NCBI RefSeq assembly: GCF_033807575.1 | Contig: NC_084720.1 | Span: 19,785,570-19,849,569, forward strand | Reading direction: 5' to 3' | DNA from: Cydia pomonella | Lineage: Eukaryota; Arthropoda; Insecta; Lepidoptera; Tortricidae | DNA length: 64,000 nucleotides | In this document: positions 1-9,285 of the stretch, one piece after another | How positions within the stretch are numbered: the stretch's first letter is position 1 | How the letters are laid out: every line of letters starts with the position of its first letter | The notes under the pieces: model-generated | Told to the model about the DNA's origin: nothing | What the model saw: the letters and a program-made list of their open reading frames with translations, nothing else | The model's database searches: none | Made by a program: the position numbers and the translations under genes

Positions 1-270
1 ATAGGTGACGTTATCGTTATTATAGTTAATGACCTCTTAGTCGATAGTGATCTTGCCTAAGAACTCCAGGCCAGGGTATTATTTTGTTTTTATCACGAAT
101 ATTTATTCTTTAGTTATGGTTGTTATCTAAGTATGTCTGTACATATATATATTATCGCCGCCTAGGTATCCATAACTTTGCTTAGTTTGTTATGGATAAC
201 TAGGCGGAAAGTTAAGATGAAAGTGGAGGACCCGCGCGAAATCACATTTTCATACAAACATGCTGTTGTC

Positions 271-774
271 CTAAAGCACCCCAGAGGTGCAAAGGGCCTT
301 CACAAGCTCGCGCCACGCCTTCCTATCTTCAGCTCGTCCTCTGGCCTCGCTCCAGCTCAACCCGACCGCTCGTAACTCTCTTAGGACGGACCGTTGCCAA
401 GAGTGTACAGGACGCCCGGAGCCACGGCTTCCGTCCGGCGGTTTCCACGCGAAAGCTATGGTAGCATTATTCGTTTCCCCTCTTCGAATAGTATGTCCTA
501 TCCATCTCCATTTCCGTGTCGCAATTTCTTCGTCAATGGGTGTTTGCCGGCATATACTCCATAGGTCTTCATTTCGAATGGTTTTTGGCCAGAAAACGCG
601 AAGGATCGACCTGAGGGACTTGTTGACGAAGACCTGAAGTTTATTAGTTAGGCCTTTAGTCACTCTCCACGTTTCGCAGCCAAAAAGCAACACAGATTTC
701 ACAGTGGATTCGAAGAGGGAAAGTTTAACTCGTCGCGTGAGCACATTCGACTCCCAAACAAACATAGTCCTCAT
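271..774 (-). mobile_element. LINE (non-LTR retrotransposon) C-terminal fragment
   Basis: A 167-residue open frame carries the region that follows the reverse transcriptase in endonuclease-type LINEs: a FGCETWRVT motif (about residues 31-39), an SLRSILRVFWPK block, a RKWRWIGHTIRR block, and an SRGSGRPVHSW plus EDRKAWRELV tail ending in ALCTSGVL before the stop. The endonuclease and catalytic RT parts are missing, so the copy is truncated at its 5' end, which is usual for LINEs. The frame itself is uninterrupted, so the insertion may be fairly young. The first residue is arbitrary because the true ORF start lies in the missing part. It is not a host gene. The exact clade is uncertain. Confidence 0.8.
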
Positions 775-1554
775 TTTCCTCTCTGGATATAAAATTGAAA
801 ATATTTTGACACTATTAATTGTATATTAACCACAGCTACCTATATGCCCCTACATTTGATTATTTCGTTTTTTTTTTATTATTATGAGAGCTCTAATTAT
901 ATATCCAATTATGTAAACACTATTTTCCATAATACCAATATCCAGAATTTGAGGAAATTGGGGACGAAATTTGTATGGAGAAACGGCGTCACCTTTCCTC
1001 TTAAAGATATGTTATTTATAGATTCGACTACAGCTAATGAAAAGGCTATTTCAAGCAGTTGGGTTCCTGTTAAAACATTGAATATCACTAATGTTTCGTA
1101 AACTTAACTACCGGGTACAGAAACATAAAACACAAATGTGCACCCTAAACCTGTATATGACCCATTCAGTAAAATCTATAAGTACTCATAGATATACAAT
1201 ATTATAGGGACTTTAGTCGCAGAGCTTATGAAAGGCAAAAGAGATCCGGCCTTTTTATGCTCTACCTTTCTGTATTTTCTTTGTGTTGCACAGATAATAG
1301 GATGTTTTAAGCCATGGAAATATGTGACAAAATATTTGCTTGAAGATTTTGAAATAAACACGAAATTCTTGTAATCATTGTGTATACGAGTGTCACTTGG
1401 GAACGCTACCCTACTTAATTCTCAAAATACGATTATGGAGAGATGATACCTTATAAGACTAAAAAAATTGTCATTCCTAAAAACTTAGAAAGATTTAAAG
1501 AGTAGTAGTATTTTTAAGCGACACCGTGGTCAAACGCTTTAGTTATTGAGCTCT
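775..1554. other. AT-rich stretch with no recognised feature
   Basis: There are only short unsupported open frames (for example 844-1101) with low-complexity composition and no recognisable domain. I see no repeat family here. Confidence 0.5.
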
Positions 1555-1745
1555 GTACCCCTAGTGTAAATTTAATGGACATCATAACGTGACGAACGCG
1601 TTTGCGTTGAGTCTTATTTTGTATAGGATTTTGAGTTTCCAAAACGTCCCGCTTGGCGCGCTCTTTCTAAATCCAATACAAAATGAGACTAAACGCAAAC
1701 GCGTACGTCACGTTTCGAAATCGAATTTATTTACACTAGGGGTAC
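1555..1745 (+). mobile_element. 191-bp hairpin MITE, copy 1
   Basis: The element begins GTACCCCTAGTGTAAAT and ends ATTTACACTAGGGGTAC. The inverted similarity continues inward for about 80 bases per arm (GTGACGAACGCGTTTGCGTT against AACGCAAACGCGTACGTCAC, and ATTTTGTATAGGATTT against AAATCCAATACAAAAT), leaving a short GC-rich centre near CGTCCCGCTTGGCGCGC. It has no coding capacity. A second copy of exactly the same length lies inverted at 25170-25360 with about 4 differences. This is a non-autonomous DNA transposon that would fold into one long hairpin. The superfamily is unassigned. GTAC flanks every end, either as part of the inverted repeat or as a target preference. Confidence 0.85.
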
Positions 1746-2180
1746 TGCTCTTAATAATAATTTATGAAAGTAGAAATGAGGCACGTTATTGACTATATTT
1801 AAAAAGCCCTTTCCTTCGCTACGTGAGCCCTTTTTCTTCAGTATAATATGACATTTATTTCATTTTGAAATTAGTGTCGTGACTACTTAAAAACACAAAT
1901 AAAAATAGTTGGATTTGTTCCCTGATTGAATAGGTACCTATCTACACAGATAAAATCTGCACTCATATGTAAGTAGATAACACGATTCGCCTCAAGGGGT
2001 CTTATATTAACAACAAAGATTTGCAATCCGCCCTCGTCCGACTCAGCGATTAACTTACAAGCTCCGTGTTTTCCATCTCTATAACAGTTTAATGGAAACT
2101 TGTAAAAACATGTCTCTCGCTGGAGATTCGCGTCACGTACACGTAAATATTAACGTTGTTAGTGCCGGGGCGATGAGGCC
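1746..2180. other. Unannotated AT-rich spacer
   Basis: I see no gene, RNA or repeat family here apart from simple AT-rich sequence. Confidence 0.4.
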
Positions 2181-2425
2181 CGGCGGACGGGTCGTTGGGG
2201 TCCGGTGGACGGGTCATTGGGGCCCGTGGACGGGTCGTTGGGGCCCGGTGGACGGGTCGTTGGGGCCCGGTGGACGGGTCGTTGGGGCCCGGTGGACGGG
2301 ACGTTGGGGCCCGGTGGATGGGTCGTTGGGGCCCAGTGGACGGGTCGTTGGGGCCCGGTGGACGCGTCGTTGGGGCCCGGTGGACGCGTCGTTGGGGCCT
2401 GGTGGACAGGTCGTAGGGGCCTGGT
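2181..2425 (+). repeat. 22-bp GC-rich minisatellite
   Basis: About eleven tandem copies of a 22-bp unit, consensus CGGTGGACGGGTCGTTGGGG plus CC, with scattered substitutions and one 21-bp unit near 2224. Because 22 is not a multiple of 3, all three forward frames stay open and give the same Gly/Arg/Val/Trp-rich peptide. The open frames here (2092-2441, both strands) are by-products, not genes. The array is G-rich on the plus strand and strikingly GC-rich against its surroundings. Confidence 0.95.
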
Positions 2426-2479
2426 AGCAGGGGCACTATAACTGAGTTAAGAATGGTGGATGGATACTCCGCGCCGCGT

Positions 2480-2560
2480 GTAAATTTATTTATTTAAACT
2501 TTATTGCACAAATAAATAAAAATGTACAAATGGCGAACTTAATGTGCTACTTTGGTTAAA
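2480..2560 (-). mobile_element. LINE 3' end remnant
   Basis: Read on the minus strand this ends ...TGTGCAATAAAGTTTAAATAAATAAA, with AAGTTCGCCATTTGTAC just before. It is the same 3' UTR and polyadenylation tail type seen in the longer copy at 45525-46000 and at 37080-37180. No coding part remains. Confidence 0.55.
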
Positions 2561-2676
2561 AAGGTACTGATACTCTAACCTGTAATACTTACGTAGTTTT
2601 CCACTAAGTGTAACAGTTAGGGGAGGAATGAATATATTAGAATTTTATGCTACTCGTTGTGACAACTTTCAAAGCA

Positions 2677-3113
2677 CAATAATATTCTTGAAACGATATG
2701 GCCACATAGCCATATTTACTGAAAACGCCGGTTATATGGCTGTGGCCGTGCCGCCGGTGCGCACCGTATCGCGCAGGAACTCGCCGCTGCCCCGCGCCCT
2801 CTTGCTCAATGCGCTCCTGGCATCGACGCCTGAATGCGACCTATTTGCGTGGCGATGGGCGGCAGTGTATAGTGAATGCTTGAGATTCTGTGAGGCGATG
2901 GATGCTAGGTGCTCAACTGTTCCAATTTAATTTGTCAATGTGCTATTATTGTTTTATAATTGTTAATGCTTATAATTATGATTGCTGTTAGTCTAAGTTT
3001 CGTGACGCATTGGTTCAACTATAATGTCATGTAAACATTTTTATCAATAAAAAATAAAAAATGGCTATATGGCCATATTTACTGAAAACGCCATCGTTTC
3101 AAGAATGTTATTG
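2677..3113. repeat. Small inverted repeat split by a later insertion
   Basis: The segment at 2677-2697 (containing ATTCTTGAAACGAT) and its reverse complement at 3093-3113 match at 20 of 21 positions. Removing the 2730-3071 insertion and one target duplicate leaves a palindromic unit of roughly 75 bp, perhaps a tiny MITE that served as the insertion target. Confidence 0.65.
2730..3071 (+). mobile_element. Retroposed fragment with poly(A)-like tail and 21-bp target duplication
   Basis: The segment lies between two identical 21-bp direct repeats (2709-2729 and 3072-3092; each starts GCCATATTTACTG and ends ACGCC). It contains a GC-rich open stretch of about 65 codons ending in CEAMDARCSTVPI and a stop near 2930. 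An AT-rich 3' UTR follows, with AATAAA at 3046 and an A-rich end. That is the signature of target-primed reverse transcription of an mRNA or LINE 3' end. Between the A-rich tract and the duplicate there are about 10 extra bases (TGGCTATATG), so the exact boundary is uncertain. I do not recognise the peptide; it could be a LINE C-terminus or a processed host transcript. An ATG-initiated frame from 2628 is chimeric with flanking DNA. Confidence 0.7.
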
Positions 3114-3939
3114 TTATAAAATTCACTAACAACCAAGTAGTGGATTTCGGACTTTAAAAATCCCATCGTGATTTAATATTAATTTCATATTCTTCTCAAT
3201 ACAGTAACAGAAGACCTTACTTCGGAAAAAAAAAGAAATCATAAATGAATTAGCTTCAATTTTTTCCTACAGATCAAAATAATGGGAAAAAGTTCACACA
3301 AAATACCTAGTCTCACAACTCAGGGTCATTTATTTATTTAATACTTATTGCACAATTCATGATAGTCCACAGTCATGCTGGACTTAATGTTTAGTTTAAA
3401 TACTAAAGCTTCTTTGTATACTTTTACGAGTACCTTCTAGCTTGCTGACTCGCACAACCGCCAACGCCAACCTCTACCCGCACTTCAACAAATACCGGAA
3501 CTTTCAACAACACTCCGTGCCATTACACCTAAACGCTCAGGGATCCACTTCTCATTTACTTTGCGCAATAAGGGCGCCCGCAGACGTTTGATTAAGCAGC
3601 CGTGCTCGGGCAGCCGTAGCGCTGAGTGCAGCTCGGTATTTTAATTTCCTGTAGCTGCACTTTAACTTTGCAATCGGAGTGGATCTGCCAGGTTACATAG
3701 AACTAAATTGTAAATAACTAGCAATTTTTAAAAGATAAAAAGCCCTTTAAATATTGTTAAAAGGTATTATATTGTTATGTATAGTTTATAAGGTGACACG
3801 TTACAAATGGAACGGTATAATATGACTACAAAAAATCAATAGGTAGTACATATAACAACTACAAAAGCTAGAAAGTTGAAGTTTGTACATCGGGTTTTAT
3901 CTATATTGTAAACAAGAAACAAGAAGCTATAGGTATTTA
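3114..3939. other. Spacer with one LINE-tail-like patch
   Basis: Near 3328-3420 there is a minus-strand LINE-tail-like patch (ATTTATTTATTTAATACTTATTGCACAA). The rest holds nothing I can support. Confidence 0.35.
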
Positions 3940-4380
3940 ATTTAATTTTAATTTTATTTATTTAGGATTACCAACAAATAATACATCTTACATGATCTTA
4001 AATCTATATGACAATCAGGACTGATGCTTATCTAATTATAGGTAACCACATCTTATATAAGTGTCTTCTACCAGTGAACATGCAGTAATCTTACGGTTAA
4101 ATTAATTAGTACTAGTACATTACATTAACTAATGCTATTCGTACAACTAGGATGATGGTACGAGTAAATAGTTGATAACAATTATTAACTACTTATATAC
4201 AAATATTTTATATAAATATTTTATTAAGTATTTTTAAGTCATCTGTGAATCTGTGGCTAATTACTTTGTGATATCCAGTGAGCCAACATATTTCATCACC
4301 TTTCTTTTAAACTGTTCTGGTCTATCGTTGAATATGTCAAATCCCGCAGAGCCAGGGATATGATTGTATAATTTTGCCAT
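3940..4380 (-). mobile_element. LINE C-terminus plus 3' UTR
   Basis: On the minus strand 4380-4261 encodes a 39-residue tail of the type that closes Jockey/CR1-like LINE proteins: it starts MAKLYNHIPGSAGFD, runs through EQFKRKVMKYV and ends DITK before a stop. The downstream part (4260-3940) is AT-rich and finishes in a TAAATAAAATTAAAATTAAA-type tail. Everything upstream of the last 40 residues is gone. Confidence 0.65.
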
Positions 4381-4735
4381 TCTTAGTATTTACCATGGAA
4401 TGCAATGAATAAATGTAATTAAATCGAATTAGTTCCACAAACTGCCAGTTTCGTGTTAGTATAGTATATAGTAAACAAACATGTTAACAATTCAATTAAC
4501 TTAATCTATAGGTATCGTTGCCGATTGAACCCATCGCTAACATCTGATTATCCCGCCATACTTAGCATATATTGAGCCGGTAATATAGATATAGCGTGCC
4601 ATTGTGTCTGCTGCATAATGGATTTGTATTAGTTAGATGTAGATAAACGGACATGTAAGTATTGTCTCAATACAATATACTCGTATTCTATACCTATCTT
4701 ACATATTATCTTGTACCTATTCTTTATTATGCACC

Positions 4736-4885
4736 ATGAAGACAGACAAAAAAAGAAAGCCGCCTGTTAATAACGACTTCTACGTGGATGAATCACGATC
4801 AGAATCAGAATCTAGGGCCATGGTAGTGCCCCCGCTAAGACGAGCCAAGCGAAGCGCAAGGGCACATATTTTGACTAAGATGTAG
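4736..4885 (+). CDS. Possible small basic ORF, 49 aa, unknown
   Basis: The ATG has a reasonable context (GCACCATGA) and opens a 49-codon frame starting MKTDKKRKPPVNNDFYVDES, then a Ser/Glu/Arg run (SRSESESR), PPLRRAKRSAR, and ending ILTKM. Lys/Arg-rich termini around an acidic-serine centre resemble an N-terminal tail of a nuclear or gag-like protein. The composition is less random than neighbouring frames. I recognise no family and no splice site is convincing. It may be a fragment of a mobile element ORF or chance. Confidence 0.25.
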   Translation: MKTDKKRKPPVNNDFYVDESRSESESRAMVVPPLRRAKRSARAHILTKM

Positions 4886-5140
4886 TTTGTAAAGTTAGGG
4901 CTGGTAGAGTTAGAAGCTAGGCTCTACATGAGATATTATAATTTTATGACATTGCGAGTCTTATGGTTTCGTCCTGGCTACATTTTACATGAAAATGTTT
5001 TTGGTGGGATAAGAATTTACGAGCTGTAGTTAAATTATGCACAGGTTTCTCAAAGCTTTACCCACAAGTGTAGGTATACAATTTTTTGATTGCATGCAGC
5101 TTTACTATAGAGTACTCGTAGCAGGGTTAAATACAGAATA

Positions 5141-5262
5141 AATACAGAATAAATAAATAAATAATAAATAATAAATAAATAAATAAATATTATAGGACAT
5201 TATTACACAAATTGACTAAGTCCCACAGTAAGCTCAATAAGGCTTGTGTTGAGGGAGAGAAT
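5141..5262 (-). mobile_element. tRNA-SINE (family 2) 3' part
   Basis: It contains AATATTATAGGACATTATTA, CACAAATTGACTAAGTCCCA and CAGTAAGCTCAATAAGGCTT, followed by TGTGTTGAGGG. This is the tail half of the SINE whose complete copies are at 39882-40109 (+) and 61612-61875 (-). The tRNA-like head is absent. The (AATA)n tail is expanded. Confidence 0.75.
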
Positions 5263-5668
5263 AAAATACAGTTAAGGAGAAGAAACACATTTTAAAGTAA
5301 GTAAACATTTTTAGAATTTTTGGAATGTGTATAAAATATAGCAAGTTATTATTCTATGCGCCTTATCCTATATACCTTTTCTCGAAGCGCTTCGTCGTTA
5401 TTTGAACCCTCATCATATCCAACTCGAGGAAACCAACCCGCTCTAAATCCGAGTCCGCGGCGACACGTGAAACTTGAGCTGTTTGAGCGAGAGCGTCCGT
5501 CGTGAGAGATTCAATACGCTATTCTCTGCGTTTTAAATATACTAGTATAGTAGTGGTATAAGGAGGACAATGGTACCTACCTACGAGTATACCACTGTAC
5601 CAATGGGTGACTTAATAGTCAAATTAAAGTAACCTTTCTTTAATCTTATAAGAAATATATATATACAA

Positions 5669-5708
5669 GAATTGCTCGTTTAAAGGTATACCTTTAAACG
5701 AGCAATTC
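5669..5708. repeat. Perfect 40-bp palindrome
   Basis: The sequence reads identically on both strands from GAATTGCTCGTTTAAAGG through the centre GGTATACC to AACGAGCAATTC. Imperfect similarity continues outward into the AGAAATATATA flanks. It looks like two copies of one repeat end abutting head to head; the right copy leads into the ATCTCGGAAACGGCTC repeat at 5722. Confidence 0.9.
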
Positions 5709-5714
5709 TATATT

Positions 5715-5800
5715 TCTGTGATCTCGGAAACGGCTCTAACGATTTCGCTGAAATTTGGTATATGGGGGTTTTTGGGGGTAGTTAGTTAGTTAGTGCTTCT
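5715..5800 (+). repeat. Interspersed repeat fragment (CTCGGAAACGGCTC family)
   Basis: It contains TGTGATCTCGGAAACGGCTC and GAAATTTGGTATATGGGGG, which I recognise as the terminal part of a dispersed lepidopteran repeat. It has no coding potential. Confidence 0.5.
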
Positions 5801-6067
5801 GGGCATTTTCCGCAAATCGACAACCATTGTACCTATTTTGCGTGAAACGAGGTAGCGCTACTCTAACCACCCCAGCTCCTCCACGAAGCCTAGCAAAGTT
5901 TTCAGGTTGCTAAATGCCTCTCCTAGTGTGCACGGAGTCCCTAGGTATTTGTTCCTGTATACTTCTACCTGTTTGCAGTCTAGGAGAATATGTTTTGTTG
6001 TTTCTTCTTCTTCCATGCACGCTCTGCACATGGGGCTGTCTGTTTTACCCTTTTTGGGGGTACACAA
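5801..6067 (-). mobile_element. LINE C-terminus with CCHC-type motif and 3' end
   Basis: On the minus strand 6067-5858 encodes about 69 residues with the cysteine/histidine cluster CRACMEEEETTKHILLDC (residues about 18-35), followed by KQVEVYRNKYLGTP and a GFVEELGWLE end. A C-x2-C-x8-H-x4-C knuckle after an RNase H region is typical of the C-terminus of several LINE clades. The stop is followed by a 3' UTR containing AGTAGCGCTACCTCGTTTC. A second copy of this UTR and of the end of the ORF lies at 8397-8515. RT and RNase H are absent, so this is a dead 5'-truncated copy. Confidence 0.7.
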
Positions 6068-6175
6068 TCTATCTAGATTAGTCTTATGTTTGGGAAAACG
6101 CGTGTTTTCAAGTTTTCATGCGTTTTTCTTACGACGCAGAATATGGTCGCTAATTTCGTGTTGCCGACCACTGTC

Positions 6176-6245
6176 CGTCTGGTCCAGCGGGTTAAGACGC
6201 GGACTGCTAAACGAGTGTTACGGGTTCGAATCTCGCCCGGTGACT
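6176..6245 (+). mobile_element. tRNA-like SINE head
   Basis: It has an A-box-like segment (TGGTCCAGCGGGTTAAGA), CTGCTAA where a tRNA-Ser(GCT)-type anticodon loop would sit, and a good B box (GGGTTCGAATC). The anticodon stem does not pair and no CCA-proximal acceptor helix forms, so this is a tRNA-derived SINE or pseudo-tRNA rather than a functional tRNA. It is followed directly by T-rich DNA. Confidence 0.5.
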
Positions 6246-6374
6246 TATTTTTTTTTATTTTATATGTTCAAGTTTATATATAATTTTTTAATTTTTATTG
6301 TTTTAGACAAGTTTAATTTAGTAAAAGAATGTAGTTAAGATTATCACCTATACACCACCATATTACAATAAATA

Positions 6375-6480
6375 GTTATAACCGAGCAAAGCTCGGTTGC
6401 CCAGGTACTGATTATTTATTTATTAAGGTTTGCCAACAGGTCATACAAATAGACTTAAATAAGAGAGAATAAAACAGAAA
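6375..6480 (+). repeat. Repeat terminus with ACCGAGC-AAA-GCTCGGT hairpin
   Basis: A perfect 7-bp stem with a 3-base loop lies at 6381-6397, followed by TGCCCAGGTACT and a second repeat edge (ATTTATTTATTAAGGTTTGC). The hairpin is a recurrent terminal motif of a lepidopteran repeat. I cannot assign the family. Confidence 0.4.
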
Positions 6481-6989
6481 TCATACCGGTATATTCACTC
6501 AATTATAGACAAACACAACTTGCTAATACGCGCTTACATTTCGTATTTATGTTAAAAAACTACAAGCATTAAGTTACAAGAAAGCAAAATGAAAATTAAA
6601 ACAGTAAGTGACTATTCTCGAACTAACCTCTAAGCTATGAGAAACTACAAAGACTTTAAGAAAACTACAATTTTATGTACACACCTACTACAGGGGTAGG
6701 TGATTAAAAAAAATGACCTAAAGATGAAACACAGTGGCCAATACCTGTGGCAGATTTAACAAATGTCAGGAGCAAAATTTCCATGGTCTCTTCGAAACTG
6801 TTAATTTTCACTGAACATACATGGGGTCAAATCGGTGAGTCTAAAGGTCTTCTATCATTAACTTCCGTTTGATCCGTTGTGAACGCGAAACCTTGTATGT
6901 TACATGAATGCAAATTGGGCCCGTTTTGAAACCGATAACCTTTCACCTCGTCCCTCCTTAAGAGTCTCACATTAAAGCTTCATTAAATA

Positions 6990-7165
6990 CATTAATAAAA
7001 ACATACGTATAAAGATAAATACATATATATATATATATGTATTTATCGCTGTTTAGCGATAAGTCCGCCTGTTGTTACCTACATATTTATACCTTTACAT
7101 ATTTTGTACCATTTTTTTTTTTGTAGTGTGCAATAAAGCATTTTATTATTATTATTATTATATAT
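6990..7165 (+). mobile_element. LINE 3' UTR and (ATT)n tail
   Basis: It contains a TATATATATATA patch, then TATCGCTGTTTAGCGATAAG, TCCGCCTGTTGTTACCTA and TTTTTGTAGTGTGCAATAAAG followed by (TTA)n. The order of short hairpin, UTR, GTGCAATAAAG and microsatellite tail is typical of lepidopteran LINE 3' ends. No coding part is retained. Confidence 0.65.
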
Positions 7166-7420
7166 ATATCCTCCCAAACTTCAATCCATAGACCGTTATA
7201 CTGTTCACTTTACTACAATAGTTCCAATGCCTGTTGCGACTGGTTCATGGGTGTCTATTGTTGCGCCCGTGAACGGGTTCCAGCAGGCGTTCTACATGAC
7301 ATTAAAGCTCTCCAAGAGGCCTCTACGTATTGGATCTATATCCCCACGCAAGCCTATCAAAAGACCGGGATTTATAGGCCCGTGAAATCCAAGGAGATAC
7401 AATTATAAAGAGAATAATAT

Positions 7421-7683
7421 TATAATAATTCAGCCTATATACGCCCCACTGCTGGGCACAGGCCTCCTCTCATGCGCGAGAGGGCTCGGGCTATAGTCCC
7501 CACGCTAGCCCAATGCGGATTGGGGACTTCACATACACTTTTGAATTTCTTCGCAGATGTATGCAGCTTTCCTCACGATATTTTGCTTCACCGAAAAGCT
7601 AGTAGTAAATATCAAATGATATTTCGTACATAAGTTCCGAAAAACTCATTGGTACGAGCCAGGATTTGAACACGCGACCTCTA
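7421..7683 (-). mobile_element. tRNA-SINE family 1, head truncated
   Basis: Read on the plus strand it starts with the tail AATAATTCAGCCTATATACG, then CCCACTGCTGGGCACAGGCC, GGGGACTTCACATACACTTT and the shared domain TTTCCTCACGATATTTTGCT. It breaks off after GATTTGAACACGCGACCTC, inside the tRNA-like B box, so the A box is lost. Full copies are at 18602-18917 and 59608-59912. Confidence 0.85.
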
Positions 7684-8149
7684 AAAAATCGTCAGAATTA
7701 AATTCTGAAACAATATGAAATTACTAATTACCTTGCCGAATTGAGGTTTTATATAGTAAACTTCAATTTGGTATATTTTCTATTTATAGTAAATTATAAG
7801 TTTCATGTAATTGAAGCATGTCGTTTTAAAATGAACTTCAATAGTATCGGAGTGGCTTTTTGGTGACGAGTTCGTGTGACTCTTAACATAAGAAATATCT
7901 CGACATTTGTATTTCCTATTTAAAGGGATACCCGTATCTGTCACCTGCAGAAAGTTGAAACGAGTCTATTTGAAGTTAGAGCCTTCATTCGGCTCGAGCC
8001 ACGCGCCTCAATAGCGACCAAAGCCAACTACTTTCTTTATTTACTTCTTAGAACTGTCGTGAACAGGGCCCAGTTCGACACGAGGCACTGACGGCATAAG
8101 TAAGTAATTCTAAATGTATAAATAAATATTCTTTTCTTTTTTGTAGTAG

Positions 8150-8370
8150 TCGTTAGGGTCTAGTGTTATTTGGCTGCGATTTTCTGTAAGGTGGAGGTAC
8201 TTCCCCAGTTGGGCTCTGCTCTTGATCTGGAATGACATCCGCTGTGCTGTGCCCTTCCACACAGAGCGAGATGACATTCACAATGCCCATACCTCTCTTG
8301 TGGACGTAGTTTAAGGACGTACCCGGGTCCAAGACAGTACAGCGAATCTTAAAATTAATTGGGGACATTG
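8150..8370 (-). mobile_element. LINE 3'-region repeat (CGGATGTCATTCCAG family)
   Basis: It is the reverse-complement partner of 54050-54420: both contain ACCCGGGTAC, TGAATGTCATCTCGCT, AGCGGATGTCATTCCAGATC, AGCCCAACTGG and CGCAGCCAAATAACACT. The minus-strand frame 8368-8153 is part of this repeat and I do not count it as a gene. Confidence 0.65.
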
Positions 8371-8396
8371 GGGTTAGTGATATGGTAAGTTAGTTA

Positions 8397-8515
8397 TGCT
8401 GGGCATTTTCCGCTAATCGACAACCATTGTGCCTATTTTGCGTGAAAACGAGGAAGCACTACTCTAGCCACCCCAGCTCTTCCACGAAACCTACCAGTGT
8501 CTTCAGGTTATAGGT
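8397..8515 (-). mobile_element. Second copy of the CCHC-type LINE 3' end
   Basis: It matches 5801-5920 closely: GGGCATTTTCCGC, AATCGACAACCATTGT, CTATTTTGCGTGAAA, CCACCCCAGCTC and TTCAGGTT. Only the last few codons and the 3' UTR remain. Confidence 0.7.
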
Positions 8516-8746
8516 TATTTTTACTAAACATTATTGTTTATTTATTAATTAATTAATTAATAAAAACGGGGGTCTAATTCAGCTTTTTAGATCTCGTCTT
8601 TCGACATGCCTTTATAAAATAATGTACTTCAATAACAAACCCCGTTTATTATTTATATCCGCATTTTTTATAGGATATAATATAGTGACCATGCTCGATA
8701 AAGTGCCTAATGTCTACATCCGCGGAAGCTATATGATCAGGCCAAT

Positions 8747-9025
8747 ACAAACCAAAGACACAGAACACACCGAATCGCGCTGCGCTGGTACGGCCATGTC
8801 ATGAGAAGACCAGATGACATCATGACAAAAAGTGCGTTAAGCCTCATATCGGGACCAAATCCTCGTGGCAGACTCCTTACTACATGGATGTCAGTAATTA
8901 AAAAATACCACTCCAATAACAATTTAGACTCAGCGACGATCCAAAAACGATATCTCTGGAGAAGGAGGATTAGGAGAGCCGACCCCAATTAGAAATGGGA
9001 CAAGACCGGAAGAAGAAGAAGAAGA
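8747..9025 (+). mobile_element. LINE C-terminal fragment with (GAA)n tail
   Basis: The open frame reads LRWYGHVMRRPDDIMTKSAL, then SGPNPRGRLLTTWMSVIKK, then LDSATIQKRYLWRRRIRRAD and PN before a stop at 8990. These blocks form the recurrent tail of endonuclease-type LINE proteins. The frame starts before the ATG at 8801, since RWYGHV is encoded from 8783. After the stop, TGGGACAAGACCGG leads into a GAAGAAGAAGAAGAA tail marking the element end. Confidence 0.8.
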
Positions 9026-9056
9026 ATTCTAGTATTAGCTCAAATTCCGAGGCTGG

Positions 9057-9285
9057 ATGCTAAAAAACACAGAAGAATCAGCCATCAAAATATCATATCC
9101 TCAGCTGTGCGTTTCTCCAAAAACTTCCCTGCCTCGCACCGCTAAACTGTGGAATGAACTGTCGCCTGCGGAATTTTCGGACCGATACGACCTTCGAACC
9201 TTTAAGAAAAGAGCGTACTCCCATCTTAAATGCGGGCAACGCACTTGCGACCCCTCTGGTATTGCGGGTGTCTAAGGGCGACGGT
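9057..9285 (+). mobile_element. LINE C-terminus ([11 protein letters not shown] family)
   Basis: The final 70 or so residues contain [35 protein letters not shown] and [11 protein letters not shown] before the stop. The LWN-LP/SP and FKKRAY blocks are the known C-terminal signature of Jockey/CR1-like lepidopteran LINEs. It sits about 30 bp after the tail of the preceding LINE fragment, so the two inserted adjacently. A second, more decayed member is at 27291-27500. Confidence 0.75.

Noticed and set aside
2092..2441. Four overlapping open frames of 73-115 codons
   Set aside because: All are translations of the 22-bp minisatellite in different frames and strands.
2628..2930. 100-codon ATG-initiated ORF
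   Set aside because: The first 34 codons are flanking DNA including one target duplicate; only the rest belongs to the retroposed fragment.
6176..6245. Functional tRNA gene
   Set aside because: Anticodon and acceptor stems do not form; it is a SINE-type head.
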